This document shows, in pieces, positions 53,899 through 62,026 of a stretch of DNA of 64,000 bases; positions within the stretch are counted from its first letter, which is position 1; each line of letters starts with the position of its first letter. The translations under genes were made by a program, and so were the position numbers. The DNA comes from Paenibacillus sp. JDR-2 (GTDB lineage Bacteria > Bacillota > Bacilli > Paenibacillales > Paenibacillaceae), in contig NC_012914.1 in assembly GCF_000023585.1 (NCBI RefSeq), positions 1,560,501-1,624,500 on the forward strand. Reading direction: 5' to 3'. The notes beneath the pieces were generated by a model, which had not been told where the DNA came from, made no database searches, and saw nothing but the letters and a program-made list of their open reading frames with translations.

Positions 53899-55524
53899 CT
53901 ATGTCGTCTTAAATGTATACGTTTTGCGGGAAGCTTCGCGGTTCTTGGAATCAAAGACAACTACCTCGATTTTGTGGCTGCCGGCTTTCAGCTTGTCCGG
54001 TTGGATCGAGAAGGTGTAAGGATACTGCTGGCGCGTCAGCACAACGGCGCCGTCCAGCTTGATGACCACCTTGCCGATATAAGGATCGTAAGTTTTCACC
54101 CATACGACGCCGGTAGCCGGCTTGCCGATTGTGCCTTGGTTCGCAAACTTGCTTACGGTTTTCGTATAACTGCTGGAGCCCGATACGACCTTCGGCAAGT
54201 AGTAAGGATCTTGAATCATTTTACCGTAAGAAGCGAGCAATGCCGGACTTTCCGTCAGGCTGAAGTTGTTCAGGCTGCGCTCCGCGCTGTAGGAATCCGT
54301 CAACGTATTTAGACTGAACCAGTTGATAGATTTTACGCGTGGATATTTCAGCTTTGCGCCATGATAGAGCATGTTCATCTTCGTAATGGCAAAGTTGACG
54401 GCCGATGTATTGCCTGCCTTGCTGAAGTGCGTCGCGCCAAATTCACTGATCATAATGGGCTTGCGGGAAGCGTACAGATTGTAGGTATAATCTAAGGAAT
54501 CAAGCGGATTCACCTGATCGGCAGGCTCATAAACGTTGCCGTTGAAATATTTGACGCTGTAGATGCTAAGGCCAACCCAGTCAACCCAATCGTCGCCGGG
54601 ATAATAGGCCGCGATTTTTTGCTTCGGATTCGCCGCCGGCGACCAGACCATCGCCACATTTGGCGCTTCTTCCTTCATTACCTTGGAGACCAGGCGGAAC
54701 TTCTCGATGTAGAGCGACGGATTGCCGTTCCATTTCACCCAGCTGCCGTTCATCTCGGAGGCAAACCGGAGGAAGACCGGAACGCCTGCCGCTTTTGCAT
54801 CCCGCGCGAATTTGCGTAAATACGCATCATCCTTCACCGCGTTTAACCCGTCATCCGGCTGCAGCGCAATCTGAATCGCTCCTCCGGCTTCTTTTACGGT
54901 CTCTGCCCAGTGATAAGGGAACGGGCTGCCGTATTTATGGTAGTTGAAAAATACGGCATGCTGCTTGCCGGCGAGCTTGTTGAAGGCGTCAAATTTGCCG
55001 TCTTTTTGTTTCTCGACGCCGCTGTCTTTCTCTACATAGGCACCGATGTACATGCCCGACGCCGGTTCGAACTTTGCTAAATGGCTGTTTCCGGATGCGG
55101 AAGAGGCAGCATCTTTCTCCAGATAAAGATCAATTTCCGTATTCAAAGCGTCAGCTTTGGCCAGTACGGCAAAATACGTGTTAAGGTCGCCGGATTTTTC
55201 ACCGATCGCTTTGTGGATTTTGGCTTCCCGGTAATACGTATCGGCTGCCTTCTGGAACTGGTTGTCCAGCGTATAAGCCTCTGCCAGCTTGCGCAAGTAA
55301 CCGGCTTGCTCCGACTGGGCTGCGGCCAGCTCGAATTCCTTGATCGCGAGCTTGATCTTGCCTTGATTCATATAAGCAACACCGTTTGTGTAATGCTTCC
55401 AGTGATGAACCGTATCCGCAGCGTGTACGGTTTGCGCGAGCGGTTGTACCGTCAAGGCCAGAATAAACGCCATCGCAAGGATGAAGCGCAATCCCCCCCA
55501 GCCTTTCTTTCGAGCGGTTGTCAT
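53899..55524 (-). CDS. Secreted GH26-like endo-glycanase with N-terminal TPR-like and C-terminal Ig-like region
   Basis: The 541-residue protein has a signal peptide ending near VHA (about residue 35). Residues ~38-140 look like two or three TPR-type helices (YTNGVAYMNQGKIKLAIKEFELAAAQ, AEAYTLDNQFQKAADTYYREAKIHK). The barrel (~155-440) has candidate catalytic Glu residues in PVFLRFASEMNGSWVKW (acid/base) and KPIMISEFGATHF (nucleophile), as in GH26 mannanase-like enzymes. An Ig-like domain ends the protein (GVVWVKTYDPYIGKVVIKLDG ... SHKIEVVVFD). The TPR-like front end is unusual for a secreted hydrolase. Substrate is not determined. Confidence 0.82.
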   Translation of the reverse strand: MTTARKKGWGGLRFILAMAFILALTVQPLAQTVHAADTVHHWKHYTNGVAYMNQGKIKLAIKEFELAAAQSEQAGYLRKLAEAYTLDNQFQKAADTYYREAKIHKAIGEKSGDLNTYFAVLAKADALNTEIDLYLEKDAASSASGNSHLAKFEPASGMYIGAYVEKDSGVEKQKDGKFDAFNKLAGKQHAVFFNYHKYGSPFPYHWAETVKEAGGAIQIALQPDDGLNAVKDDAYLRKFARDAKAAGVPVFLRFASEMNGSWVKWNGNPSLYIEKFRLVSKVMKEEAPNVAMVWSPAANPKQKIAAYYPGDDWVDWVGLSIYSVKYFNGNVYEPADQVNPLDSLDYTYNLYASRKPIMISEFGATHFSKAGNTSAVNFAITKMNMLYHGAKLKYPRVKSINWFSLNTLTDSYSAERSLNNFSLTESPALLASYGKMIQDPYYLPKVVSGSSSYTKTVSKFANQGTIGKPATGVVWVKTYDPYIGKVVIKLDGAVVLTRQQYPYTFSIQPDKLKAGSHKIEVVVFDSKNREASRKTYTFKTT

Positions 55525-55781
55525 TTGTCATGCCCTCCTTATTTGTCCTATAGCTTGTTGTATTTGCCTGGAATAGGCATTTCTTTCTACAGTTATCGGT
55601 TTCGCGTCTGTAGGGGTGAATACTTGCCTGAAATAGACGACTTTAGTCCTATTAACTTCTTATACACGTAGACCAAGGAACTTGAAACGGAAGAAAATCA
55701 AAAGCCATTCTTCAATCTGGAGCAACCTTTATATGGAAAATAAAGTCTAAATCATAAAGGGCCAAAGGGGAGGCTTAACGA

Positions 55782-57323
55782 ATGAAGCTTACTTCCATAA
55801 CGATTGCGATCTTAATTGTGCCGTTACTCTTAACGGGCTGCAGCCCGGATTCAAACTCTAATTCTGCGACATCTGCAAAACCGCCGGCAACGGCAGAAGC
55901 AGAAGCTTCCGGCATTCCTTCAGCATCTGCTGCGCCATCCGTAAGCGAGGATTTACGCATAGACCTAGTTAAACATGATAAAGGGTTCTCCTTTCCCTTA
56001 CAGATTTCGGAAGGAGTTAACGGTTTTGTCGCACAAACATTTCCAGCCCCGAATGATCCAAATCTGGTTGCCCATCTGGTAAAACGAAGAGTCTACGACC
56101 CGGAAGGGATTAGATATCGGTTGGACGTCGTTGCCGTTAAACCCAAGGAGCAAACCTACAGCCTTTATCCGGTAGCGGATCTTATCGTCAAGGATGATTA
56201 TTCCGTCGATTCCATTACCGGGGCATACGGATTTACGGAGCAGGATCAGCTTGTTCTTGTCCAGCCCAAGAAGCGGGAGGACGGGCAGGAGGGAATCCAG
56301 TACGATGTGGTCGCGCTCGATTTATATAATGGTCGGCTAAAGACAATAGCAGCAAATGCGGTGCCGGATGTATCGCCGTCTTTTTTTGCGAAGGGATGGA
56401 TGAACAAGTCCGGACAGCTGTATTTGAACAGCTATTCCGACGGCCGTCTTTGGTCGGTGGACGTACTTACGGGCAAGATCCAATCGATAGAAGGACAATT
56501 CAAGCACGAATGGCCGCTATATCTCGTGACACCTTCGCCGGACGGCAATCTGTTCTGGCATGAACAAACCGACAGCTTCCGTCTATACGACCGGAATGGA
56601 AAGGAGCTAAAGGTTATTCCGCCAACGCTTGGTTATCATTCTTATCCGGCATTCGAATGGAGTCCGGATAGCCGGTTTGCGGCATTGTCCTTTACGTTGA
56701 GCGACAGTCATGACAATGTGCTAGGCGGGGAGGAGGCGTACATTATTGCTCCGGAAGCAATAGCTTTTTATGATGAGAGAGGGGACTTGACATGGGATGT
56801 GCAGGCTAAGCCGAAGGAAGGTTTGACTCATGTGGACTGGAACGGCTGGCTGGCTGACGGGGATGAAGGCGTGTTGTCCTGGTACCGGCTGAATCGCACG
56901 GCGGAAGGTGCTCCACGGAAGGCAGATTCGAGCTACGGTTTGGCTAATGTGGCAACAGGCAAGATAACGAAGCTGACGCAAGCGAAACAGCTGGAGGAGC
57001 TGAAGTCGCCTATGCCGGTTATTGTAAACCATACGGCTCCCATGATGATTATTGACCGTGAACAAGGGCTGTATTGGATGCCGGCAGAAACGACGCAGGC
57101 AGATTCGTCTATCCGCTATCAACTTCTTTCCAAACCAACGGATACTCAGCTTATATGGTCTGCCTACGATTATCAATCCGAGCATGCGACGATTACCCGC
57201 TATAACCCGGTCAATCATGCAACATCCATTACGGCGTTTAACGAACCGCTAGGAGACGGACTTCAATTAATCGGCGATACGCTCATTGTCGATAACAAAA
57301 TGAACTATAGGGCAATTCATTAA
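55782..57323 (+). CDS. Putative beta-propeller lipoprotein, function unknown
   Basis: The 513-residue protein has a lipoprotein signal with LLTGC (Cys20), an Ala/Ser/Pro linker to about residue 50, and then repeated beta-rich segments such as WSPDSRFAALSFTLS and VTPSPDGNLFWHE that recall TolB/WD40-like blades. I do not recognise a defined family. GGGGAGG precedes the ATG. The ~250-base upstream gap shows no clear promoter beyond AT-rich sequence. Confidence 0.78.
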   Translation: MKLTSITIAILIVPLLLTGCSPDSNSNSATSAKPPATAEAEASGIPSASAAPSVSEDLRIDLVKHDKGFSFPLQISEGVNGFVAQTFPAPNDPNLVAHLVKRRVYDPEGIRYRLDVVAVKPKEQTYSLYPVADLIVKDDYSVDSITGAYGFTEQDQLVLVQPKKREDGQEGIQYDVVALDLYNGRLKTIAANAVPDVSPSFFAKGWMNKSGQLYLNSYSDGRLWSVDVLTGKIQSIEGQFKHEWPLYLVTPSPDGNLFWHEQTDSFRLYDRNGKELKVIPPTLGYHSYPAFEWSPDSRFAALSFTLSDSHDNVLGGEEAYIIAPEAIAFYDERGDLTWDVQAKPKEGLTHVDWNGWLADGDEGVLSWYRLNRTAEGAPRKADSSYGLANVATGKITKLTQAKQLEELKSPMPVIVNHTAPMMIIDREQGLYWMPAETTQADSSIRYQLLSKPTDTQLIWSAYDYQSEHATITRYNPVNHATSITAFNEPLGDGLQLIGDTLIVDNKMNYRAIH

Positions 57324-57336
57324 AAAATAAAGGCGA

Positions 57337-57377
57337 ATAGCCTGCCCTCGTTTTACCGGTGGCAGGCTATCTTTATG
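57337..57377. terminator. Terminator between convergent genes
   Basis: ATAGCCTGCC (57337-57346) pairs with GGCAGGCTAT (57361-57370), followed by CTTTAT. The A-run upstream allows use on the minus strand too. Confidence 0.75.
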
Positions 57378-57399
57378 GTCATGCTATATAAGTACCGCA

Positions 57400-57696
57400 T
57401 CAGCTTCCGCTGCCTATGCGGGCATTCTGCTGTTGTTTGCATATGATTTTTCGTAAGCTGTCCCCGGATAAAAAGTAAACCCGCTCAAGGTCAGCGATTG
57501 ACCGCCCTTTGCAATATTCCGCGTAGATTTCACCATTGCGATCGTTGATCCGCGCTTTGGTGCCGCTCAGCTGTCCCCAGCCGGCACGCTCTTCGCTTTG
57601 TTTCGGAATGTAAAGCAATTCGCCATCAATATATTGCTGGATTTGCCTAAGCAGAGTCGGGGGAAGCACATCTTTTCCGTTTTTGTAACGCCCCAT
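57400..57696 (-). CDS. CD3324-family (Mor-like) helix-turn-helix protein
   Basis: The 98-residue protein matches the CD3324/Mor-like pattern: MGRYKNGKDVLPPTLLRQIQQYIDGELLYIPK, then a linker and a C-terminal helix-turn-helix (GRSIADLERVYFLSGDSLRKII). The family is common in Firmicutes as small cytosolic DNA-binding proteins without a settled role. Its AAGGAGGG ribosome binding site and start codon lie inside the preceding small ORF (57647-57757), so the two are likely translationally coupled. Confidence 0.82.
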   Translation of the reverse strand: MGRYKNGKDVLPPTLLRQIQQYIDGELLYIPKQSEERAGWGQLSGTKARINDRNGEIYAEYCKGRSIADLERVYFLSGDSLRKIICKQQQNARIGSGS

Positions 57697-57757
57697 CGAG
57701 GCCCTCCTTCGATATTTGGTTCCATTGGCTTTCGTTGGCTTGTTTTGCGTTAAACAT
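57647..57757 (-). CDS. Small ORF (36 aa) overlapping the start of the CD3324-type gene
   Basis: ATG at 57757 follows an excellent AAAGGAGGAGGG with suitable spacing and encodes MFNAKQANESQWNQISKEG followed by a basic tail ending CASPDSA. It overlaps the first 50 bases of the downstream gene in another frame. I recognise no family. It may be a leader peptide that opens the downstream ribosome binding site. A longer frame to 57844 crosses a hairpin and is not supported. Confidence 0.5.
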   Translation of the reverse strand: MFNAKQANESQWNQISKEGLDGALQKRKRCASPDSA

Positions 57758-57809
57758 GGCTAACCCTCCTCCTTTCGTATTTTGCGTTGCGATTATATTC
57801 AAAATTGAT

Positions 57810-57832
57810 GGGGGAACCGGGTAGGTTCCCCC
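57810..57832 (-). ncRNA. Leader hairpin between two tiny ORFs
   Basis: GGGGGAACC and GGTTCCCCC form a perfect 9-bp stem with a 5-base loop. On the minus strand ATCAATTTT follows, a weak T-tract, so it could be an attenuator or only a structural spacer. A second small hairpin (ATTCGC/GCGAAT, 57843-57858) contains the stop of the 10-codon ORF. Confidence 0.55.
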
Positions 57833-57848
57833 TATATGGGACATTCGC

Positions 57849-57881
57849 TTACGCGAATGCCACCTCCTGGATCTGAATCAT
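57849..57881 (-). CDS. Candidate 10-residue leader peptide
   Basis: ATG at 57881, nine bases after a perfect AAAGGAGG (57898-57891), encodes MIQIQEVAFA and a TAA. The stop codon sits in the loop of a hairpin, and a stronger hairpin at 57810-57832 follows before the next ribosome binding site. This is the layout of a translation-sensing leader, but there is no run of a diagnostic amino acid. Confidence 0.45.
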   Translation of the reverse strand: MIQIQEVAFA

Positions 57882-58043
57882 TTCGTTCAGCCTCCTTTCC
57901 ATTCATTTCGTCGGCCCGACATCTATATTAACGCATAGAAAGGCGCTATCCCGCAAGGGCAAAAACGGTTAAATTTGTATTTTGCCATAATCAAATGTAA
58001 AACTTCCTCATTCGCGTCTCAGCCGGCTGTAACGCACGCCTGG

Positions 58044-58088
58044 TTGACATTCTTAAAATATTTAAATAATATTCACCTATCTGACAGG
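58044..58088 (+). promoter_or_regulatory. Promoter and GntR operator of the gntR gene
   Basis: TTGACA (58044-58049) and TAATAT (58067-58072) are 17 bases apart. CCTATCTGACAGG (58076-58088) follows immediately and recurs with one change before the SBP gene, indicating autoregulation. Confidence 0.82.
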
Positions 58089-58107
58089 TATAAAGGACGG
58101 ATGAACG

Positions 58108-58788
58108 ATGATTCGCAAAATTAAAAAGCAGCACACCCATGAACTCGTATCGGAGGAGATCATCAGATATATTGCAGACAAGGAATTGGCGGAAGGGGAT
58201 AAGCTTCCGTCTGTTGACGAGCTGGTCCGGATGTTTGGTGTAGGACGATCCTCCTTGCGCGAAGCGCTGCGATATTTGGAAGCCATTGAAATCGTGAAGG
58301 TCATTAACGGCAAAGGCATATACGTCAACGATGCCGGCTCTTACCGGTACAGCGGAAAAGTAAAAATAGACGACGAAAAGTCGTTTTTGCTTGATATCCT
58401 GGACGTTAGAAGAGCGCTGGAAGGGAAAGCCGTCGAGCTGGCCGCGAAACGGATAACGGATGCCAAGATCGAGGAGATGAAAGCATGCCTCGCGGAATAC
58501 GACGAACGAAAGCAAAAAGGTCTGGATACGTCGGTGATCGATTACGAATTTCATCAGCATATTTACGACGCGGCAGGCAATCCGCTGCTTCATAGCGTGT
58601 ACGATTCCATATCGGAGCTGATTAAGAAGTTCTTCTCGGGTCCGTTTGGGGTGAAAGAGCTGTTCGATAATACCTACCCGTTCCACCGCACGTTATTCGA
58701 CGGTATTGCTAACCATGACTGGAAGCACGCGTTAAGCGAATTCAGCCAAATGATGGATATTATCGAAGAGACGATACGAGAATATTGA
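58108..58788 (+). CDS. GntR/FadR-family regulator with FCD domain
   Basis: The 226-residue protein has an N-terminal winged helix (LVSEEIIRYIADKELAEGDKLPSVDELVRMFGVGRSSLREALRYLE, in pieces) and a C-terminal FCD ligand domain (LDVRRALEGKAVELAAKRI, with metal or ligand residues in DYEFHQHIYDAAGNPLL and FHRTLFDGI). FCD regulators usually sense small carboxylic acids. It lies directly before an ABC operon and shares an operator with it, so it most likely represses both. Confidence 0.92.
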   Translation: MIRKIKKQHTHELVSEEIIRYIADKELAEGDKLPSVDELVRMFGVGRSSLREALRYLEAIEIVKVINGKGIYVNDAGSYRYSGKVKIDDEKSFLLDILDVRRALEGKAVELAAKRITDAKIEEMKACLAEYDERKQKGLDTSVIDYEFHQHIYDAAGNPLLHSVYDSISELIKKFFSGPFGVKELFDNTYPFHRTLFDGIANHDWKHALSEFSQMMDIIEETIREY

Positions 58789-58803
58789 CAGAAAATTTAG
58801 ATA

Positions 58804-58849
58804 TTGACAACCTGTAAATGCCTCACTTATATTAAACCTATCAGACAGG
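58804..58849 (+). promoter_or_regulatory. Promoter and GntR operator of the ABC-PLP operon
   Basis: TTGACA (58804-58809) and TATATT (58828-58833) are 18 bases apart. CCTATCAGACAGG (58837-58849) lies at the expected start, in the same position relative to the -10 as in front of gntR. Confidence 0.82.
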
Positions 58850-58888
58850 TATACAGTATGATACTCACTCATTTTAAGGGGGATTCCA

Positions 58889-60214
58889 ATGCAACAAATG
58901 TCTTGGAAGAAATCACTGTTATCCGTATCTATGATTGGTGTGGCATTAAGTTTGACCGTAACGGCATGCAGCTCTTCCGGGTCCAAGAATGGAGACGGTG
59001 GAGGAGACAAGGTTGTTACGCTGCGCATGATTGAAAGCTTGACCAGCCCTAATCGCACGGCCATCATTCAAGAAGGCATAAAGGCATTTATGGATCAGAA
59101 TCCGAATATTAAGGTCGAATTGATCTCGCCTCCGTTCGATCAGGCGGACAACAAAATCAGAACGATGCTTAACGCGAAGCAAGAGCTTGACGTGCTTGAG
59201 GTTCGCGACCTCAACGTGGCGGAATTCGTAAACAACGGCTACGTGGAACCGCTTAATGACTATACGAAAAATTGGGATGACTTCAAGACCGTCACCTCCG
59301 TCGCCCAGTCCGTCGCAACCGTTGGCGACAAGCTGTATTTTGTCGCAAACGGACTCTATCAGCGGCAGCTGTTCTATCGCGCGGATTGGCTGAAGGAAGC
59401 GGGCATCTCCGTTCCGACTACATACCAGGAGTTAATTGATGCTTCCGTGAAGCTTACCGACCCTTCCAAAAACCGCTTCGGCTTCTCGTTCCGCGGAGGA
59501 TCAGGCGCTAATGCCGTTCCGGATACGATGATCCAGGCTTACGATTCGGAGAAAATCAATATCGATGACGCGATGTTCCTGAAGGACGGCGGCACCATCT
59601 ATTCGGCTCCCGAAGCAAAGGAAGCGGTCGAGCAATACGTGAAGCTGTATAAGGAAGGCTCCCCACCGGACTCCATTAACTGGGGCTTTCAGGAGCAAGT
59701 ACAGGCCTTTACGTCCGGCGTGACGGCATTCCTGCTGCAGGATCCGGACGTTATACAGACGTTGACGGGCAGCATGGAGGAAGGCACGTGGGCAACGGCT
59801 CCGATGCCGAAGGGTCCGAATGGCAAAGCGCTCATTTCCGCCGGCGGCGCGGGTTGGGGCATCGCCTCTTACTCGAAAAACAAAGAAGCGGCATGGAAGC
59901 TGATCAGCTTCTTGTCCTCGCCTGAAGAGAATACAAAGCTGTCGAAGAGCCACGGCACCGTGCCGATTCACTCTTCCGCTACCGAGGACGCTTTTTTCCA
60001 AAGCGGTCCGTATAAGACGCTGCTCGATATGACGAATCAGCCGGATACGTTTGTTAACTTCAAACCGCCTTTCCAATATCCTGCGAACGGACAATGGGGC
60101 ACGGTAGCCATGGAATCCGGACAGAGTATGCTGCTGGGACAGACTAGCGTGGAAGATACATTGAAAAAATGGGACGATTATTGGGTGAAAGCAAAAGCAG
60201 AATTGAAAAAGTGA
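58889..60214 (+). CDS. ABC transporter solute-binding lipoprotein (CUT1 type)
   Basis: The 441-residue protein has a lipoprotein signal ending VTAC (Cys27), a Ser/Gly linker and a family-1 binding-protein fold (VVTLRMIESLTSPNRTAIIQEGIKAFMDQNPNIKVEL in outline, later GWGIASYSKNKEAAWKLISFLSSPEE). It is the first gene of the operon under the GntR operator. The fold is sugar-type, but the ligand is unknown. AAGGGGG precedes the ATG. Confidence 0.9.
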   Translation: MQQMSWKKSLLSVSMIGVALSLTVTACSSSGSKNGDGGGDKVVTLRMIESLTSPNRTAIIQEGIKAFMDQNPNIKVELISPPFDQADNKIRTMLNAKQELDVLEVRDLNVAEFVNNGYVEPLNDYTKNWDDFKTVTSVAQSVATVGDKLYFVANGLYQRQLFYRADWLKEAGISVPTTYQELIDASVKLTDPSKNRFGFSFRGGSGANAVPDTMIQAYDSEKINIDDAMFLKDGGTIYSAPEAKEAVEQYVKLYKEGSPPDSINWGFQEQVQAFTSGVTAFLLQDPDVIQTLTGSMEEGTWATAPMPKGPNGKALISAGGAGWGIASYSKNKEAAWKLISFLSSPEENTKLSKSHGTVPIHSSATEDAFFQSGPYKTLLDMTNQPDTFVNFKPPFQYPANGQWGTVAMESGQSMLLGQTSVEDTLKKWDDYWVKAKAELKK

Positions 60215-60223
60215 CCGGAATAC

Positions 60224-60253
60224 GCGGTGGGCGGCTTGAGAACCGCCCGCCGC
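60224..60253 (+). other. Intercistronic hairpin after the SBP gene
   Basis: GCGGTGGGCGG pairs with CCGCCCGCCGC (one G-C/T mismatch), followed by ATTTTAC. As in the xylan cluster, a GC-rich hairpin lies between the SBP and permease genes. Confidence 0.65.
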
Positions 60254-60282
60254 ATTTTACTAGCGGGGGAAGGTGAGATGGC

Positions 60283-61164
60283 ATGAGCAAGCAGCGAAGG
60301 TACATATTACTCAGTTTGCTTCCTGCATTGGCATTGCTGCTGGTGTTTACGTTCTATCCTTTTTTGCAAGGGGTAGTCATGGCGTTTCAAAATTACGTGC
60401 TGTTTGATTTGACTAATGTTCAGTTCATTGGATTGCAAAACTTCGCAACCGCGTTTCGGGACGCTAAGTTTCTCTCGGCGCTTGAGAACAGCGGGTATTG
60501 GGTGTTTTTCTCGCTTGTTCTTCAGTTTCTCATTGGTTTGTCTCTTGCCCTTACGCTTCGAAAGAAATTCAGGGGAAGAGGGATCTATCAAGGCTTTGTT
60601 TTCTATTCGTGGGCTTTGTCCGGTTTTCTAATCGGCCTGATCTGGAAGTGGATGTTCAACTCGCAGATTGGCGTCATTAACGATCTATTAATGCGAACGG
60701 GCCTTATCGATACGCGCATCGGTTTCCTCTCAGATCCGAAATGGGCCATGACGTCGGTCATCATCGCTAACGTATGGTATGGCATCGCGTTTTTTGCGAT
60801 TATGCTGCTGGCCGCGCTGCAATCCGTGCCCGCGGATCTGTACGAAGCGGCGGAAATGGATGGAGCCGGAGGGCTGCGCAAGTTTTTTAACGTGACGTTT
60901 CCTTATATACTGCCGACGGTTATCGCAACGACATTGCTCCGGGCAATCTGGATCTTTAATGATCCCTCCATCATCTACGGCCTTACGAACGGAGGGCCTG
61001 CCGGAACGACCCATATTCTCTCTTCGCTTATGCTCGACAAGATTATCTATGGCGGGGATTACGGGATGGCATCGGCGATTGGCGTGATCATGATCGTCAT
61101 TCTTATGCTGTACACCGTGTTTTATTTGTTCGCTACAAGATCGGAAAAGGCAGGTGACTTCTAG
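60283..61164 (+). CDS. CUT1 ABC permease (MalF-like)
   Basis: The 293-residue protein has six membrane segments, starts LLSLLPALALLLVFTFYPFLQ and has the EAA loop LYEAAEMDGAGGLRKFFNVTFPYI. Its stop is followed at once by the next start codon (61165), so the two permeases are co-translated. AGGTGAG precedes the ATG. Confidence 0.92.
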   Translation: MSKQRRYILLSLLPALALLLVFTFYPFLQGVVMAFQNYVLFDLTNVQFIGLQNFATAFRDAKFLSALENSGYWVFFSLVLQFLIGLSLALTLRKKFRGRGIYQGFVFYSWALSGFLIGLIWKWMFNSQIGVINDLLMRTGLIDTRIGFLSDPKWAMTSVIIANVWYGIAFFAIMLLAALQSVPADLYEAAEMDGAGGLRKFFNVTFPYILPTVIATTLLRAIWIFNDPSIIYGLTNGGPAGTTHILSSLMLDKIIYGGDYGMASAIGVIMIVILMLYTVFYLFATRSEKAGDF

Positions 61165-61992
61165 ATGAAGCTGCGTGTATTGACAGGTCTGAAGTCGCTT
61201 TATCTCGCCGTCTTTTTCCTCATTATGGTTTTTCCGCTCTATTGGATCGTGATCACTTCGCTTAAGCCGCGCAAGGAGATTTTTTCTCTGCCGATTCGTT
61301 ATTGGCCGGAGAAGTTTACATTCGAAAACTACGCCAACATTTTTAAAGTATCGAAGTTTCATGTTTATATCGGCAACAGTCTGCTTATTTCGGTGATTGC
61401 CGCTCTTATTGTCATCTGTATTGCAACGTTAAGCGGTTATGTGATGGCCCGGTTCCAGTTCCGGGGACATAAGCAAATTATGATGGCCTTTTTCTTGACG
61501 CAAATGCTGCCGGGATTTATTTCCTTGGCGCCGCTCTATCTGCTGATGGCCGACATGAACCTTATCAATAACCGGTTTTCCTTGGTTCTTGCCTATACGG
61601 TCATGCTCATTCCTTTTTCCACGATTATGCTTCGAGGGTTCTTCCAGCGCATTCCGAGCAGTCTGGAGGAAGCGGCGATGATTGACGGCTGTTCCCGTTT
61701 GACGGCGCTGATTCGGGTTATCATTCCGATCATGCTGCCGGGAATCGCATCGACCTTTATTTTTGCATTCGTACAAAATTGGAACGAGCTGTTTATGGCG
61801 GTTATGTTTATTGACGACGAGAATTTGAAGACATTGCCCGTGGCGATGAATTCCTTCGTTATGAAATTCGACGTGGATTGGGGCTCCATGTCCGCTGGTA
61901 CCGTATTGTCAGTCATTCCGACCGTCGTTCTGTTTGCTTTCGCTCAGCGGTATATCGTGGAAGGGCTGACGCAAGGCGCCGAGAAGGGTTAG
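61165..61992 (+). CDS. CUT1 ABC permease (MalG-like)
   Basis: The 275-residue protein has six membrane segments and the EAA loop LEEAAMIDGCSRLTALIRVIIPIMLPG, ending YIVEGLTQGAEKG. It starts right after the preceding stop, with AGGTGA upstream. No ATPase is encoded in the operon. Confidence 0.92.
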   Translation: MKLRVLTGLKSLYLAVFFLIMVFPLYWIVITSLKPRKEIFSLPIRYWPEKFTFENYANIFKVSKFHVYIGNSLLISVIAALIVICIATLSGYVMARFQFRGHKQIMMAFFLTQMLPGFISLAPLYLLMADMNLINNRFSLVLAYTVMLIPFSTIMLRGFFQRIPSSLEEAAMIDGCSRLTALIRVIIPIMLPGIASTFIFAFVQNWNELFMAVMFIDDENLKTLPVAMNSFVMKFDVDWGSMSAGTVLSVIPTVVLFAFAQRYIVEGLTQGAEKG

Positions 61993-62026
61993 CGGCGGAA
62001 TGACACAAACAAAGGAATGAATGCAT

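Noticed and set aside
53674..54312. A 212-codon plus-strand frame starting in the 62-bp repeats
   Set aside because: It reads through the repeats and then antisense through the GH26-like gene, with no recognisable domain.
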